Source of the DNA: Microbacterium testaceum
GTDB lineage: Bacteria > Actinomycetota > Actinomycetes > Actinomycetales > Microbacteriaceae
DNA length: 64,000 nucleotides
Direction of reading: 5' to 3'
Assembly (NCBI RefSeq): GCF_003075375.1
Contig: NZ_QDFT01000015.1
Span: forward strand, 1-64,000
The translations under genes and the position numbers were made by a program. Below the pieces are notes generated by a model. The model was given only the letters and a program-made list of their open reading frames with translations. It did not search any database and was not told the origin of the DNA. Within the stretch, counting starts at the first letter, position 1. Every line of letters starts with the position of its first letter. Below, piece by piece: positions 33,079 to 41,421 of the stretch.

Positions 33079-33113
33079 GAACGCCCCGCGCGGCCGAGCC
33101 GTGCGGGGCGTTC
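33079..33113 (+). terminator. hairpin terminator after the siderophore-interacting protein
   Basis: GAACGCCCCGC pairs with GCGGGGCGTTC (11 bp) around a 13-base loop. Confidence 0.75.
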
Positions 33114-33175
33114 GCGGTCGTCGGGCACCGGCCGGCTTTTCGGGTCGTGGAGCGCCTGATCGGGCATGATGAGCG

Positions 33176-33306
33176 GTCGTCCCGTCCACGACCGTGGGCA
33201 GGGCGCTCAGGCGGGCGCGATCAGCTCGCGCTGATCGTCCCGTCCACGACCGTGGGCAGGGCGCTCGGTCGGGCGCGATCAGCTCGCGCTGATCGCCTCG
33301 TCCACG
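33176..33306. repeat. 58-bp tandem repeat copying a gene's 3' end
   Basis: CGTCCACG occurs at 33183, 33241 and 33299 (period 58). The third occurrence is coding: it is part of the last codons of the minus-strand ATPase. The two full units lie downstream of or across its stop codon (33279-33281). Each contains the hairpin GATCAGC-TCGC-GCTGATC (33219-33236, 33277-33294), which in the native copy includes the stop. Confidence 0.85.
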
Positions 33307-34103
33307 ACCGTGTGGTGGCGCCCGATCGGCACGATCATCGGGCGGCCGGTGAGCGGGTCGGGCACGACGCGGCTGCGCAGGCCGAAGACCTCCTGCACCG
33401 TGTCCTCGGTGAGCACCTCGACGGGCGTGCCCGCGGCGACGATGCGTCCCGCGGCCATCGCCACCAGGTGATCGGCGTAGCGCGCCGCGAGGTTCAGGTC
33501 GTGGAGCACCATGGCCACCGTCGTGCCGCGTTCACGATTGAGGTCGGTGAGCAGGTCGAGCACGTCGATCTGGTGGCTGATGTCGAGGAACGTCGTCGGC
33601 TCGTCCAGCAGCAGGACGTCGGTCTCTTGCGCGAGGGCCATCGCGATCCAGACGCGTTGGCGCTGGCCGCCGCTGAGCTGGTCGACGTGACGGTCGGCGA
33701 GGTGGGAGGTGTCGGTGGCGTCCAGTGCTCGCGCGACGGCGTCGTCGTCGGTCCGCGTCCACCGCGAGAGGGCGCCCTGGTGGGGGTGCCGGCCCCGGCT
33801 GACGAGATCGGACACGGCGATCCCGTCGGGAGCGACCGGCGACTGGGGCAGCAGGCCGAGCACGCGGGCGACCTGCTTGGTCGGCATCCGGTGGATGGCC
33901 TTGCCGTCGAGCAGCACCCGGCCCGCGCTCGGGGACAGCAGACGCGCCATGGCCTTGAGCAGGGTCGATTTGCCGCACGCGTTGGCGCCGACGATCGCCG
34001 TGACCCGACCGGGGGGCAGCGAGAGGTCGAGCGTGTCGACGATCGTGCGGTCTCCGTAGGCGAGGGTGACGCCCTCGGCGCTCAGCGTGCGCTCGGCGGT
34101 CAT
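33279..34103 (-). CDS. iron-siderophore ABC transporter ATP-binding protein (FepC/FecE type)
   Basis: 274 residues from the ATG at 34103. Walker A GANACGKSTLLKAM (about residue 40), signature LSGGQRQRVWIAMAL and Walker B DVLLLDEPTTFLD are intact. QKAV-type Q-loop reads LLPQSPVAPDG. It energises the FecCD-type permeases encoded upstream. The start overlaps the stop of a 19-codon micro-ORF by 4 bp (ATGA), and AAGGG lies eight bases upstream. Its 3' end has been duplicated as a 58-bp repeat. Confidence 0.94.
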   Translation of the reverse strand: MTAERTLSAEGVTLAYGDRTIVDTLDLSLPPGRVTAIVGANACGKSTLLKAMARLLSPSAGRVLLDGKAIHRMPTKQVARVLGLLPQSPVAPDGIAVSDLVSRGRHPHQGALSRWTRTDDDAVARALDATDTSHLADRHVDQLSGGQRQRVWIAMALAQETDVLLLDEPTTFLDISHQIDVLDLLTDLNRERGTTVAMVLHDLNLAARYADHLVAMAAGRIVAAGTPVEVLTEDTVQEVFGLRSRVVPDPLTGRPMIVPIGRHHTVVDEAISAS

Positions 34104-34159
34104 CGCGAGATCCCTTCGGTGCGTGCGGTCGGGCGGGGCGCGGTGTCGCGGGGGGTCAT
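34100..34159 (-). CDS. 19-codon micro-ORF bridging permease and ATPase genes
   Basis: Begins MTPRDT and ends EGISR. Its ATG overlaps the permease stop by 4 bp (ATGA) and its own TGA overlaps the ATPase ATG by 4 bp, making an unbroken chain of start-stop overlaps. The 3' ends of permease and micro-ORF look alike (GAAGGA...ATGACC and GAAGGG...ATGACC), suggesting it arose by duplication of the gene junction. Whether it is translated is unknown; it may only keep ribosomes coupled. Confidence 0.4.
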   Translation of the reverse strand: MTPRDTAPRPTARTEGISR

Positions 34160-35232
34160 AGCGACGTTCCTTCGGATCGGCTGCTGCGGACGAGCAGGAA
34201 GATGAGGTAGGGCGCACCGAGCACGCCGGTGATCACGCCGACGGGCAGGCGCGTGCCGAACGCGTACTGCGCGGCGAAGTCGGCGACGAGGACGAGCAGC
34301 GCCCCCATCAGCCCCGCGGGCAGCACGGGCGAGCCGACGGGACCCAGCAGCCGGACGGCGATCGGTCCGGCCAGGAACGACACGAAGGCGATGGGCCCCG
34401 CCGCGGCGGTGCCGAAGGCCAGCAGACCGACGGCCGCCACGATCAGCAGCAGGCGGCTGCGCTCGACGGGAAGGCCGATGGCGGCGGCGGTGTCGTCGCC
34501 CATGCGCAGGATCTCGAGGCGGCCCGACAGCACGAGCAGCACCGGCCCCAGGACGAGGACCGCGAACAGGACGGGCAGGGCACGATCCCACGTGGCGTCG
34601 TTGAGGTTGCCGGTGATCCAGCGCATCGCGGCGGGCAGGTCGTACTGCGCGGCGCGCGCGACGACGTACGACACGACCGCCTGGCACATCGCGGCGACGC
34701 CGATGCCGACGAGGATGAGGCGCGCGCCCGAGCTGCCGTCGCGGTACGACAGCAGGTAGATCGCCAGCGCGGCGACCAGGGCCGCGCCCATCGCCAGGAA
34801 CGACACCGCGGTCTCGCCCCAGCCGAGGACGACGATGCCGATCACCGCGGCCGCGCTCGCGCCCGTGTTGATGCCGATCACGTCGGGGCTCGCGAGGGCG
34901 TTGCGCAGCATCGTCTGGAACACGACGCCGCCCATGCCGAAGCACAGGCCGGTGAGCAGGGCGGTCATCGCGCGGGGCAGGCGCAGCTCGCCCACGGTGA
35001 ACGACGCGCCGGCGACGCGCTGACCGGTGAGGACGCCCCACACCTCGGCGGGGGAGTAAAAGGTCTGTCCGAGCATGAGGCTCAGGGCGAACGACACCAG
35101 CACCAGCGTGGCGAGGACCGCCGTGACCAGGGTCCACCGACGACGGCGTCGGCGCCGACCGGAGACGACGGATGCCAGGGTGTCGGGTGAGGAGGACGGG
35201 AGGAGGCCGGGACGGGACGGAGCGGTGGTCAC
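34156..35232 (-). CDS. FecCD-family iron-siderophore permease (second)
   Basis: About 358 residues from a GTG overlapping the preceding permease stop by 4 bp (GTGA). After a basic N-terminus (SGRRRRRRRW), roughly nine or ten hydrophobic helices follow. Family motifs: LRLPRAMTALLTGLCFGMGG, ASPDVIGINTGASAAAV and AAAGPIAFVSFLAGPIAVRL near the ATPase-coupling loop. It forms the channel with the partner permease at 35229-36275. Confidence 0.92.
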   Translation of the reverse strand: MTTAPSRPGLLPSSSPDTLASVVSGRRRRRRRWTLVTAVLATLVLVSFALSLMLGQTFYSPAEVWGVLTGQRVAGASFTVGELRLPRAMTALLTGLCFGMGGVVFQTMLRNALASPDVIGINTGASAAAVIGIVVLGWGETAVSFLAMGAALVAALAIYLLSYRDGSSGARLILVGIGVAAMCQAVVSYVVARAAQYDLPAAMRWITGNLNDATWDRALPVLFAVLVLGPVLLVLSGRLEILRMGDDTAAAIGLPVERSRLLLIVAAVGLLAFGTAAAGPIAFVSFLAGPIAVRLLGPVGSPVLPAGLMGALLVLVADFAAQYAFGTRLPVGVITGVLGAPYLIFLLVRSSRSEGTSL

Positions 35233-36275
35233 AGGGCACGCATCCTCTGCCGGCGCACGAGCGCGATGAAGAAGGGGGCGCCGATGAGGGCGGTGACGAT
35301 GCCGACCTCGATCTCTTCGGGGCGGGCGACCACGCGCCCGACGACGTCGGCGAGCGTGAGCAGGGCCGCCCCGCCCAGGGCCGAGACGGGGAGGAGCCAC
35401 CGGTGGTCGACCCCGACGATCAGGCGGAGCATGTGGGGGATGACGAGCCCGACGAAGCCGATGGGCCCGGCGACGGCGGTCGCGGCGCCGCAGAGGACGA
35501 CGGCGCCGGCCGTGGCGATCAGGCGCGCCGTGCGCACACGGGCGCCGAGGCCCGCCGCGAGCTCGTCGCCGAGCGCGAGGGTGTTGAGCGCGGGGGCGCT
35601 GGCGAGGCACACGATCAGGCCGACGATCAGGAAGGGCAGCACCTGTCCGACGGTCTCGGGGGTGGCGCCACCCACCCCGCCGATCTGCCAGAAGCGGAAG
35701 ACGTTCATCACATCGGTGCGCGGCAGCAGGATCGCGCTCGTCAACGAGCTGAAGGCGACCGCGGTGACGGCGCCGGCGAGGGCGAGCCGCAGGGGGGTGG
35801 CGCCGCCGGAGCCCAGGGAGCCGATCGCGTAGACGAGCACGGCCGCGCCCGCGGCGCCGAGCATGCCGACCCAGATGTACATCGAGGGCGAGCTCAGGCC
35901 GAAGAAGGCGATGCCGCTGACGATGGCCAGGCCGGCTCCGCCGTTGATGCCGAGGATCTGCGGGTCGGCGAGCGGGTTGCGGGTCGCGCCCTGCAGGACC
36001 GCACCCGAGACGGCGAGGGCCGCGCCCACCAGGATCGCCAACAGGGTGCGCGGGATACGTTTGGCGACGGCCGCGGCCGAGGCGGTGTCGTTCGAACCGG
36101 TCAGCCCCGCCCAGACGTCGGACGCCGTCACGTCGCGGGCGCCGAAGGTCACCGAGAGGACCGCGGCGACGACGAGGACGACGACCAGGGCGGTGAGGCC
36201 GACGACGCGCCGCCGTCCCCAGCGACGCACGCGGGCGTCGCCGGGGACGGTGGATGCCGCAGCGAGAGCGGTCAT
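35229..36275 (-). CDS. FecCD-family iron-siderophore permease (first)
   Basis: 348 residues from an ATG at 36275 that overlaps the stop of a nine-codon micro-ORF. Motifs match the family: RIPRTLLAILVGAALAVSGA, NPLADPQILGINGGAGLA, and GPIGFVGLVIPHMLRLIVG, which contacts the ATPase. Its first four codons (MTAL) recur in the micro-ORF just upstream. Confidence 0.92.
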   Translation of the reverse strand: MTALAAASTVPGDARVRRWGRRRVVGLTALVVVLVVAAVLSVTFGARDVTASDVWAGLTGSNDTASAAAVAKRIPRTLLAILVGAALAVSGAVLQGATRNPLADPQILGINGGAGLAIVSGIAFFGLSSPSMYIWVGMLGAAGAAVLVYAIGSLGSGGATPLRLALAGAVTAVAFSSLTSAILLPRTDVMNVFRFWQIGGVGGATPETVGQVLPFLIVGLIVCLASAPALNTLALGDELAAGLGARVRTARLIATAGAVVLCGAATAVAGPIGFVGLVIPHMLRLIVGVDHRWLLPVSALGGAALLTLADVVGRVVARPEEIEVGIVTALIGAPFFIALVRRQRMRAL

Positions 36276-36301
36276 CGCGCCGACGCGTCGAGGGCGGTCA
36301 T
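36272..36301 (-). CDS. nine-codon micro-ORF bridging binding-protein and permease genes
   Basis: Reads MTALDASAR. Its ATG shares one base with the binding-protein stop (TGATG) and its TGA overlaps the permease ATG (ATGA). Its first codons almost duplicate the start of the permease (MTAL), so a ~26-bp duplication of the start region is the simplest origin. Translation is unproven. Confidence 0.35.
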   Translation of the reverse strand: MTALDASAR

Positions 36302-37332
36302 CAGGACGCGGCCTTCTCGGCGGCCGCTCCCACCAGGGCGATGTACTCGTCGCCCCAGGTCGTACCGATCGACAGCGGGCTGGGGTTGCCGGCCGCGGCC
36401 ATCGTGGTGTTGTCGGGCAGGAACGCCACCGCGCCGTTCGCGATCGCGGGGATGCGCGACCACAGCGGATCGGCCTGCAGCTGCGCGAGGGTGTCGTCGG
36501 TGCCGTAGCCGGTGAGGACCTGGACGTCCGAGAAGTTCTCGATGTTCTCGGTGCTCTCGGTGAACCAGAAGGTGTCGCCCGAGGCGCTCGAGGTCTCGAC
36601 CGCGGACGAGGGCGTCAGGCCGAGCTCGTCGAGGTAGGTCGCGCGGGGGTCCTTGGTGGAGTAGTACCCGACGGTGCTGAGGTCGGTCGGGTCGATGTAG
36701 GTGAACAGCGACTTCTTGCCGGCGAGGGCGGTGTACTGCGCGGCGGTGTCGGTGACGTGCTTCTCGAGGTCGGAGACCAGGGCCTCGGCCTGGTCCTCGA
36801 GGCCCAGGGCCTTGGCATCCGTCAGCGTCATCTGCTGCCACGTGGTGCCCCAGGCGATGTCGGGATAGGCCACGACGGGGGCGATCTTGCTGAGGGTGTC
36901 GTACTGCTCCTGCGTCATGCCCGAGTAGGCGCCCAGGATGACGTCGGGCTGGGCGTCGGCGATGGCCTCGTAGTCGAAGCCGTTGGTCTCGTCCATGAGG
37001 ACGGGCGTCTCGGCGCCGAGCTCGTCGAGCTTGTCCTTGACCCAGGGCAGCATGCCGTCGCCGTCCTCGTCGCCCCAGGTGACCTTGGGCATGGCGACCG
37101 GGACGACGCCGAGGGCGAGGGCGGCCTCCTGGTTGCCCCAGCTGACGGTGACGACGCGCTTCGGCGCGGCGGGGATCGTGGTCTCGCCCAGGGCGTGCTC
37201 GATCGTGACGGGGAAACCGGCGTCGCCGGACGCGGCCTCCTGGTCGCCGGGGGCGGCCGAGGTGCCGGCGCAGCCGGTCAGGACGAGGGCGGAACCGACG
37301 GCGAGAGCCGTCAGGGCGCGGTATCGGGACAC
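36301..37332 (-). CDS. iron-siderophore ABC transporter substrate-binding lipoprotein
   Basis: 343 residues from a GTG with AGGAGG six bases upstream. A lipoprotein signal (RALTALAVGSALVLTGC) is followed by a FepB/FhuD-type two-lobed domain with RVVTVSWGNQEAALALG, LGAYSGMTQEQY and an inter-lobe helix region. It captures the ferric siderophore at the cell surface. First gene of the four-gene uptake operon, directly after an iron box. No siderophore biosynthesis gene is in the window, so the ligand may be a xenosiderophore. Confidence 0.93.
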   Translation of the reverse strand: MSRYRALTALAVGSALVLTGCAGTSAAPGDQEAASGDAGFPVTIEHALGETTIPAAPKRVVTVSWGNQEAALALGVVPVAMPKVTWGDEDGDGMLPWVKDKLDELGAETPVLMDETNGFDYEAIADAQPDVILGAYSGMTQEQYDTLSKIAPVVAYPDIAWGTTWQQMTLTDAKALGLEDQAEALVSDLEKHVTDTAAQYTALAGKKSLFTYIDPTDLSTVGYYSTKDPRATYLDELGLTPSSAVETSSASGDTFWFTESTENIENFSDVQVLTGYGTDDTLAQLQADPLWSRIPAIANGAVAFLPDNTTMAAAGNPSPLSIGTTWGDEYIALVGAAAEKAAS

Positions 37333-37349
37333 GAAGAGCCTCCTGCGTG

Positions 37350-37369
37350 TTAGGTAAGGATAGGCTTAG
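37350..37369 (-). promoter_or_regulatory. DtxR/IdeR-like iron box of the uptake operon
   Basis: TTAGGTAAGGATAGGCTTAG lies 18 bp before the binding-protein GTG. It resembles the DtxR/IdeR consensus (TTAGGTTAGSCTAACCTAA) and shares AGGTAAGGATA with the box at 32104-32127. Confidence 0.7.
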
Positions 37370-37561
37370 TTTACGTGAGGCTCCGGGTGAGAACGCAAAC
37401 CCGGACGCCCCCGGCCCGCCGGTTCGTCTCGACGCCGAGACACTCGAGGCGCGGGATGTTCGTGGTGCCCGCGAGCGGCATCCCGGGTGCCGGAGCGGCT
37501 CGCGCCGGCGGCGGGCGGGACGCCCGCGACGGGCTGTCGGCGGGCTCGCAGGGGCGCGGCT

Positions 37562-37567
37562 TATACT
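37562..37567 (+). promoter_or_regulatory. candidate -10 for the ABC-F gene
   Basis: TATACT, 57 bp before the GTG at 37624. The 190-bp divergent region also holds the iron box; no other element was recognised. Confidence 0.45.
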
Positions 37568-37623
37568 GGGTGGCTGGCCAGTCTTCGGCCGCTCCTCCTT
37601 CCCCGACTGAACGGACGTTCGCT

Positions 37624-39222
37624 GTGCTCGCCGTGCACGACCTCGAGATCCGCGTGGGTGCCCGCGTGCTCATGTCCGACGTGGACTTCCGCGTGTCCGA
37701 CGGCGACAAGATCGGCCTCGTCGGGCGCAACGGCGCCGGCAAGACGACGCTGACCAAGGTGCTCGCCGGCGACCTGCTGCCCTCGAACGGCGGCGTCGAC
37801 CGCTCGGGAGAACTGGGCTACCTGCCGCAGGACCCCCGCTCGGGCGACCCCGAGATGCTGGCGCGCACGCGCATCCTCGACGCCCGCGGCCTGGGTTCGC
37901 TCGCCCTCGGCATGCACGAGGCCTCGATGGCGATGGGCGACGACGACGCCGCGATCGCCGCCAAGGCGATGAAGAAGTACGCCCGTCTCACCGAGCAGTT
38001 CGAGGCCGCCGGCGGCTACGCGGCCGAGGCCGAAGCGGCATCCATCGCCCACAACCTCTCGCTGCCGGACCGCATCCTGGATCAGCCCCTCAAGACGCTC
38101 TCGGGTGGTCAGCGGCGCCGTATCGAACTCGCGCGCATCCTGTTCTCGGACGCGCAGACGATGATCCTCGACGAGCCGACCAACCACCTCGACGCCGACA
38201 GCGTGGTGTGGCTGCGCGAGTTCCTCAAGGGGTACAAGGGCGGCCTGATCGTCATCTCGCACGACGTCGAGCTCGTGGGCGAGACGGTCAACCGCGTCTT
38301 CTACCTGGATGCCAACCGCCAGGTCATCGACGTCTACAACATGAACTGGAAGAACTACCTGCGCCAGCGGGTGGCCGACGAGGAGCGCCGCAAGAAGGAG
38401 CGCGCCAACGTCGAGAAGAAGGCCACGGCATTGCAGCTGCAGGCTGCGCGCTTCGGTGCCAAGGCGTCGAAGGCCGCCGCCGCGCACCAGATGGTCGCGC
38501 GCGCCGAGAAGATGCTCTCGGGCCTGGACGACGTGCGTCAGGACGAGCGCGTGGCGAAGCTGCGCTTCCCCAAGCCCGCACCGTGCGGCAAGACGCCGCT
38601 GATGGCGTCCGGTCTGTCGAAGTCGTACGGCTCGCTCGAGATCTTCACCGACGTCGACTTGGCGATCGACCGCGGTTCGCGCGTCGTCATCCTGGGTCTG
38701 AACGGCGCTGGAAAGACGACGCTGCTGCGGATCCTCGCGGGGGTCGACAAGCCCGACACCGGTCAGCTCGAGCCCGGCCACGGCCTGAAGATCGGCTACT
38801 ACGCGCAGGAGCACGAGAACCTCGACGTGGGTCGCTCCGTGCTCGACAATATGATGTCGGCCGCTCCGCACATCACCGCGACCGAGGCGCGGAAGGTGCT
38901 CGGATCGTTCCTGTTCGTCGGCGACGACGTGCTCAAGCCCGCGGGCGTGCTGTCGGGTGGCGAGAAGACGCGTCTGTCGCTCGCGACGCTCGTGGTGTCG
39001 TCGGCGAACATGCTGCTGCTGGACGAGCCCACGAACAACCTCGACCCGGCGTCGCGCGAAGAGATCCTCGGCGCCCTCGCGCACTACGAGGGCGCTGTCG
39101 TGCTGGTCTCGCACGACGAGGGCGCCGTCGAGGCGCTCAACCCCGAGCGCGTGCTCATCCTGCCCGACGGCGTCGAGGACATCTGGGGTCGCGACTACGC
39201 CGACCTCATCACCCTGGCCTGA
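37624..39222 (+). CDS. ABC-F family ATPase (ribosome-associated)
   Basis: About 532 residues from GTG 37624 (VLAVHDLEIRVG); upstream in-frame codons fall before the promoter. Two ABC domains without membrane segments: first Walker A GRNGAGKTTLTKVLAG and signature LSGGQRRRIELARILF, second GLNGAGKTTLLRILAG and LSGGEKTRLSLATLV. A charged linker (EERRKKERANVEKKA) lies between. ABC-F proteins act on the ribosome in translation or antibiotic protection; the subfamily cannot be fixed by eye. Confidence 0.92.
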   Translation: MLAVHDLEIRVGARVLMSDVDFRVSDGDKIGLVGRNGAGKTTLTKVLAGDLLPSNGGVDRSGELGYLPQDPRSGDPEMLARTRILDARGLGSLALGMHEASMAMGDDDAAIAAKAMKKYARLTEQFEAAGGYAAEAEAASIAHNLSLPDRILDQPLKTLSGGQRRRIELARILFSDAQTMILDEPTNHLDADSVVWLREFLKGYKGGLIVISHDVELVGETVNRVFYLDANRQVIDVYNMNWKNYLRQRVADEERRKKERANVEKKATALQLQAARFGAKASKAAAAHQMVARAEKMLSGLDDVRQDERVAKLRFPKPAPCGKTPLMASGLSKSYGSLEIFTDVDLAIDRGSRVVILGLNGAGKTTLLRILAGVDKPDTGQLEPGHGLKIGYYAQEHENLDVGRSVLDNMMSAAPHITATEARKVLGSFLFVGDDVLKPAGVLSGGEKTRLSLATLVVSSANMLLLDEPTNNLDPASREEILGALAHYEGAVVLVSHDEGAVEALNPERVLILPDGVEDIWGRDYADLITLA

Positions 39223-39264
39223 TCGGGGCGCGGGATCCGGAACGGCCCGTTCCGACGCGAGAAG

Positions 39265-39410
39265 GCGCACGCCGTCGTCCCGTTCGGGACGGGCCCGCCG
39301 TGCGTTCCGTCGCCCGTTCTGGACGGGCTTGCCGTGCGCGCCGTCGTCCGTTCGGGACGAGCTCGCCGTGCGCGCCGTCGTCCGTTCGGGACGAGCGCGC
39401 CGTCGTCCTC
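39265..39410. repeat. ~34-bp tandem repeat, about four units
   Basis: GTTCNGGACG recurs near 39282, 39316, 39350 and 39384 with GCCGTGCG-containing spacers. The first unit forms the hairpin GTCCC-GTTC-GGGAC. It begins about 40 bp after the ABC-F stop and fills the gap to the next gene. Confidence 0.75.
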
Positions 39411-39459
39411 TCGGCGTCGAACCCCGTGCTCGCCGCGTGATCCGTGGGAGCATCGTCGG

Positions 39460-40299
39460 ATGACGGATCTCCGAGGTCGTCCCGGGTTGACCGTGCCGGA
39501 GCGCGCGGAACTGGCGACCCTGCAGTCCCGCGTCTACGGTGCGGCCGCGCACCCCGTCGACGACGCGACCCTGCGACGGCTGCGGACGCTGGAGGATCGA
39601 GCATCCGGGCGCGTCGTGCCGTCGTCCGACGAGGGGGATGCCGGCATCCTCGCATCCGATGTCGAGGCGCGACCTCGGTGGGAACCGGCTGCCGGCATCG
39701 ACGGGTCCGACGCCCGGGCGAGAGCTCGACCGAAACGGGACGCCCGCACCATCGCGGCGGAACCGCGGACGGGGGCGCAGCCGGATGCCGCGGCGACCCC
39801 GCCCGCCCCCGGGTCCCGTCGGCGACGTCTTCGCCCCGGCATGGTGGGTGCGGCCGCGGTGATCGCCGCCGCGGCGTTCGTCGCCGGTCTCGCGGTGGGC
39901 CGGTCCGCGGACATCGGCGGCGGTGGCGAGCTGCTGCCGGAGGAGGGATACGCGCAGACCGAGGAGGATCTGTCGTCGTCCCTCCTGTCGGACGGGCGCA
40001 CGTGGATCGGTCTCGAGGCGGCATCCGTCCGCTTCATCGCGACCGTCGACGACGCCTCGGTGTATCTCGGGCGCCGCGAAGAGGGGGAGCTCTGCCTGGC
40101 CGTGGTCTACGACGCGGAACGCGGCCGCGGCGTCGCGAGCGTCGACTGCGGCGAACGGGATGCCACGGCGCAGATCGACGGCGACCGGTGGGTGTCGATC
40201 GGACGGGCCGACCCGGCCAAGATGAACAACTGGAGTCCCTCGCGGCTGGAGGAGTCGTCGCTGTCGCCGAGCGTCACGCTGCACGTGCTCGCACGGTGA
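39460..40299 (+). CDS. membrane-anchored hypothetical protein
   Basis: About 279 residues from ATG 39460 (GGGAG upstream). An N-terminal cytoplasmic part (LTVPERAELATLQSRVYG, then a repeat-like LRRLRTLEDRA) is followed by a disordered Ala/Arg/Pro stretch, one transmembrane helix (about residues 128-150) and an extracytoplasmic domain with ASVRFIATVDDASVYLGRR and CLAVVYD...VDCGE, whose two cysteines may form a disulfide. The layout resembles an anti-sigma or sensor-like protein, but no such domain is recognised. Confidence 0.7.
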   Translation: MTDLRGRPGLTVPERAELATLQSRVYGAAAHPVDDATLRRLRTLEDRASGRVVPSSDEGDAGILASDVEARPRWEPAAGIDGSDARARARPKRDARTIAAEPRTGAQPDAAATPPAPGSRRRRLRPGMVGAAAVIAAAAFVAGLAVGRSADIGGGGELLPEEGYAQTEEDLSSSLLSDGRTWIGLEAASVRFIATVDDASVYLGRREEGELCLAVVYDAERGRGVASVDCGERDATAQIDGDRWVSIGRADPAKMNNWSPSRLEESSLSPSVTLHVLAR

Positions 40300-40307
40300 C
40301 GGTGTGA

Positions 40308-41267
40308 TCAGCGCGCGTCGAGAAGGGCGTCCTCGTCGTCGGCGTCGCGATCGCGGGGGCGCTTGCGCGCGCGGTGCAGGGCGACCGGGTCGACGCGGCG
40401 GCGGCCGGCGTCGGCCGTCTGCACGAGGGCCGCGGGTGGGACGACGTCGAGGTCGTCCTCGTCTTCGGCGTCCTCGCGGCGGAGCTTGCACTCGTTGACG
40501 ATCACGTACCCGATGAAACCGAACCCCATCACGGCGAACAGGATCCACTGGACCGCGTACGACAGGTACGGTCCGGGGTCGTCGCTCGGTGGGTCGACGG
40601 TGAACGGGGCGGACGCCGGCGCGGGCGTCTCGGACATGATCAGCCCGTAGGCACCCGGCTCGATGGGACCCGTCTGCTCGGCGACCAGGCCCAGGTTGAT
40701 GGTGGGCACCTGCCCGGCCTCCGCGCTGCGACCCGACGAGGGGGCCGCCTCGCCCGGGCGCAGCCGCACCTCGACGACGACGTCGCCGGCCGGGGGAGCG
40801 GGGATGTCGTCGGGAGCGGCCTGCTGATTGCCCGGCGGGAGCCAACCGCGATCGACGAGGAAGACCCGGCCGTCGTCGAGCCGGAACGGCACGAGCTGCT
40901 CGTAGGCGGCGGACCCTCCGTGCGCGCGGTTGCGGACGAGCAGTTGCTCGTCGGCCAGGTAGCTGCCTTCCATGCGCACGGGTCGCCACTCGTCCTGGGG
41001 GGCGAGTTCGGCACCCGGGGCGAGCAGGTCGCCCAGCGCCACGGGGGCGGCGTCGTAGTTGTCGGCGACGAGCTGCAGCTGCTCGCTGCGTTCCGCGTTG
41101 CGCGAGAACTGCCAGTGCGAGAGGAACCCGCACGCGACGGCGAAGAGGATCGCGACGCCGATGTAGATCGCCCAGCGGCCGGCCGCGGGCATCTCGCGAC
41201 GCGGGGCGGGGTGGGCAGCGTCGCGGAAGCGCGCGTCGCGCACGTTCACGTCGTCTTCCCGGGCCAC
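40308..41267 (-). CDS. SURF1 family protein
   Basis: 319 residues. Two transmembrane helices (about 30-50 and 240-260) flank an external domain with GFLSHWQFSRNAER, EWRPVRMEGSYLADEQLLVRN, FLVDRGWLPPG and the terminal YLSYAVQWILFAVMGFGFIGY. SURF1 assists heme A insertion into cytochrome c oxidase, which fits ctaA and ctaB in this window. The C-terminal 60 residues are charged and probably disordered. Confidence 0.93.
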   Translation of the reverse strand: MAREDDVNVRDARFRDAAHPAPRREMPAAGRWAIYIGVAILFAVACGFLSHWQFSRNAERSEQLQLVADNYDAAPVALGDLLAPGAELAPQDEWRPVRMEGSYLADEQLLVRNRAHGGSAAYEQLVPFRLDDGRVFLVDRGWLPPGNQQAAPDDIPAPPAGDVVVEVRLRPGEAAPSSGRSAEAGQVPTINLGLVAEQTGPIEPGAYGLIMSETPAPASAPFTVDPPSDDPGPYLSYAVQWILFAVMGFGFIGYVIVNECKLRREDAEDEDDLDVVPPAALVQTADAGRRRVDPVALHRARKRPRDRDADDEDALLDAR

Positions 41268-41421
41268 GCTCTCAAGGGTACGTCGCCGGCGGCGCGGGTC
41301 CCACCCGTGGGGTGCCCGGGAGGTGCGTCGGCCTGTGCGTGCAGGACCGGTGCCTGACCCGTCGCGCGTGCGTCCGGTGCCGCGACCGTCGCGCGTGCGC
41401 TGGTCGACCCGCCGGTCGCGC

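Noticed and set aside
32128..37332. Siderophore biosynthetic cluster
   Set aside because: Only uptake and reduction genes are present; no NRPS, NIS synthetase or tailoring gene was seen.
37561..41133. 1190-residue minus-strand open frame over the ABC-F gene
   Set aside because: Spans a real plus-strand gene and a real minus-strand gene in another frame; it is a GC artefact without recognisable domains.
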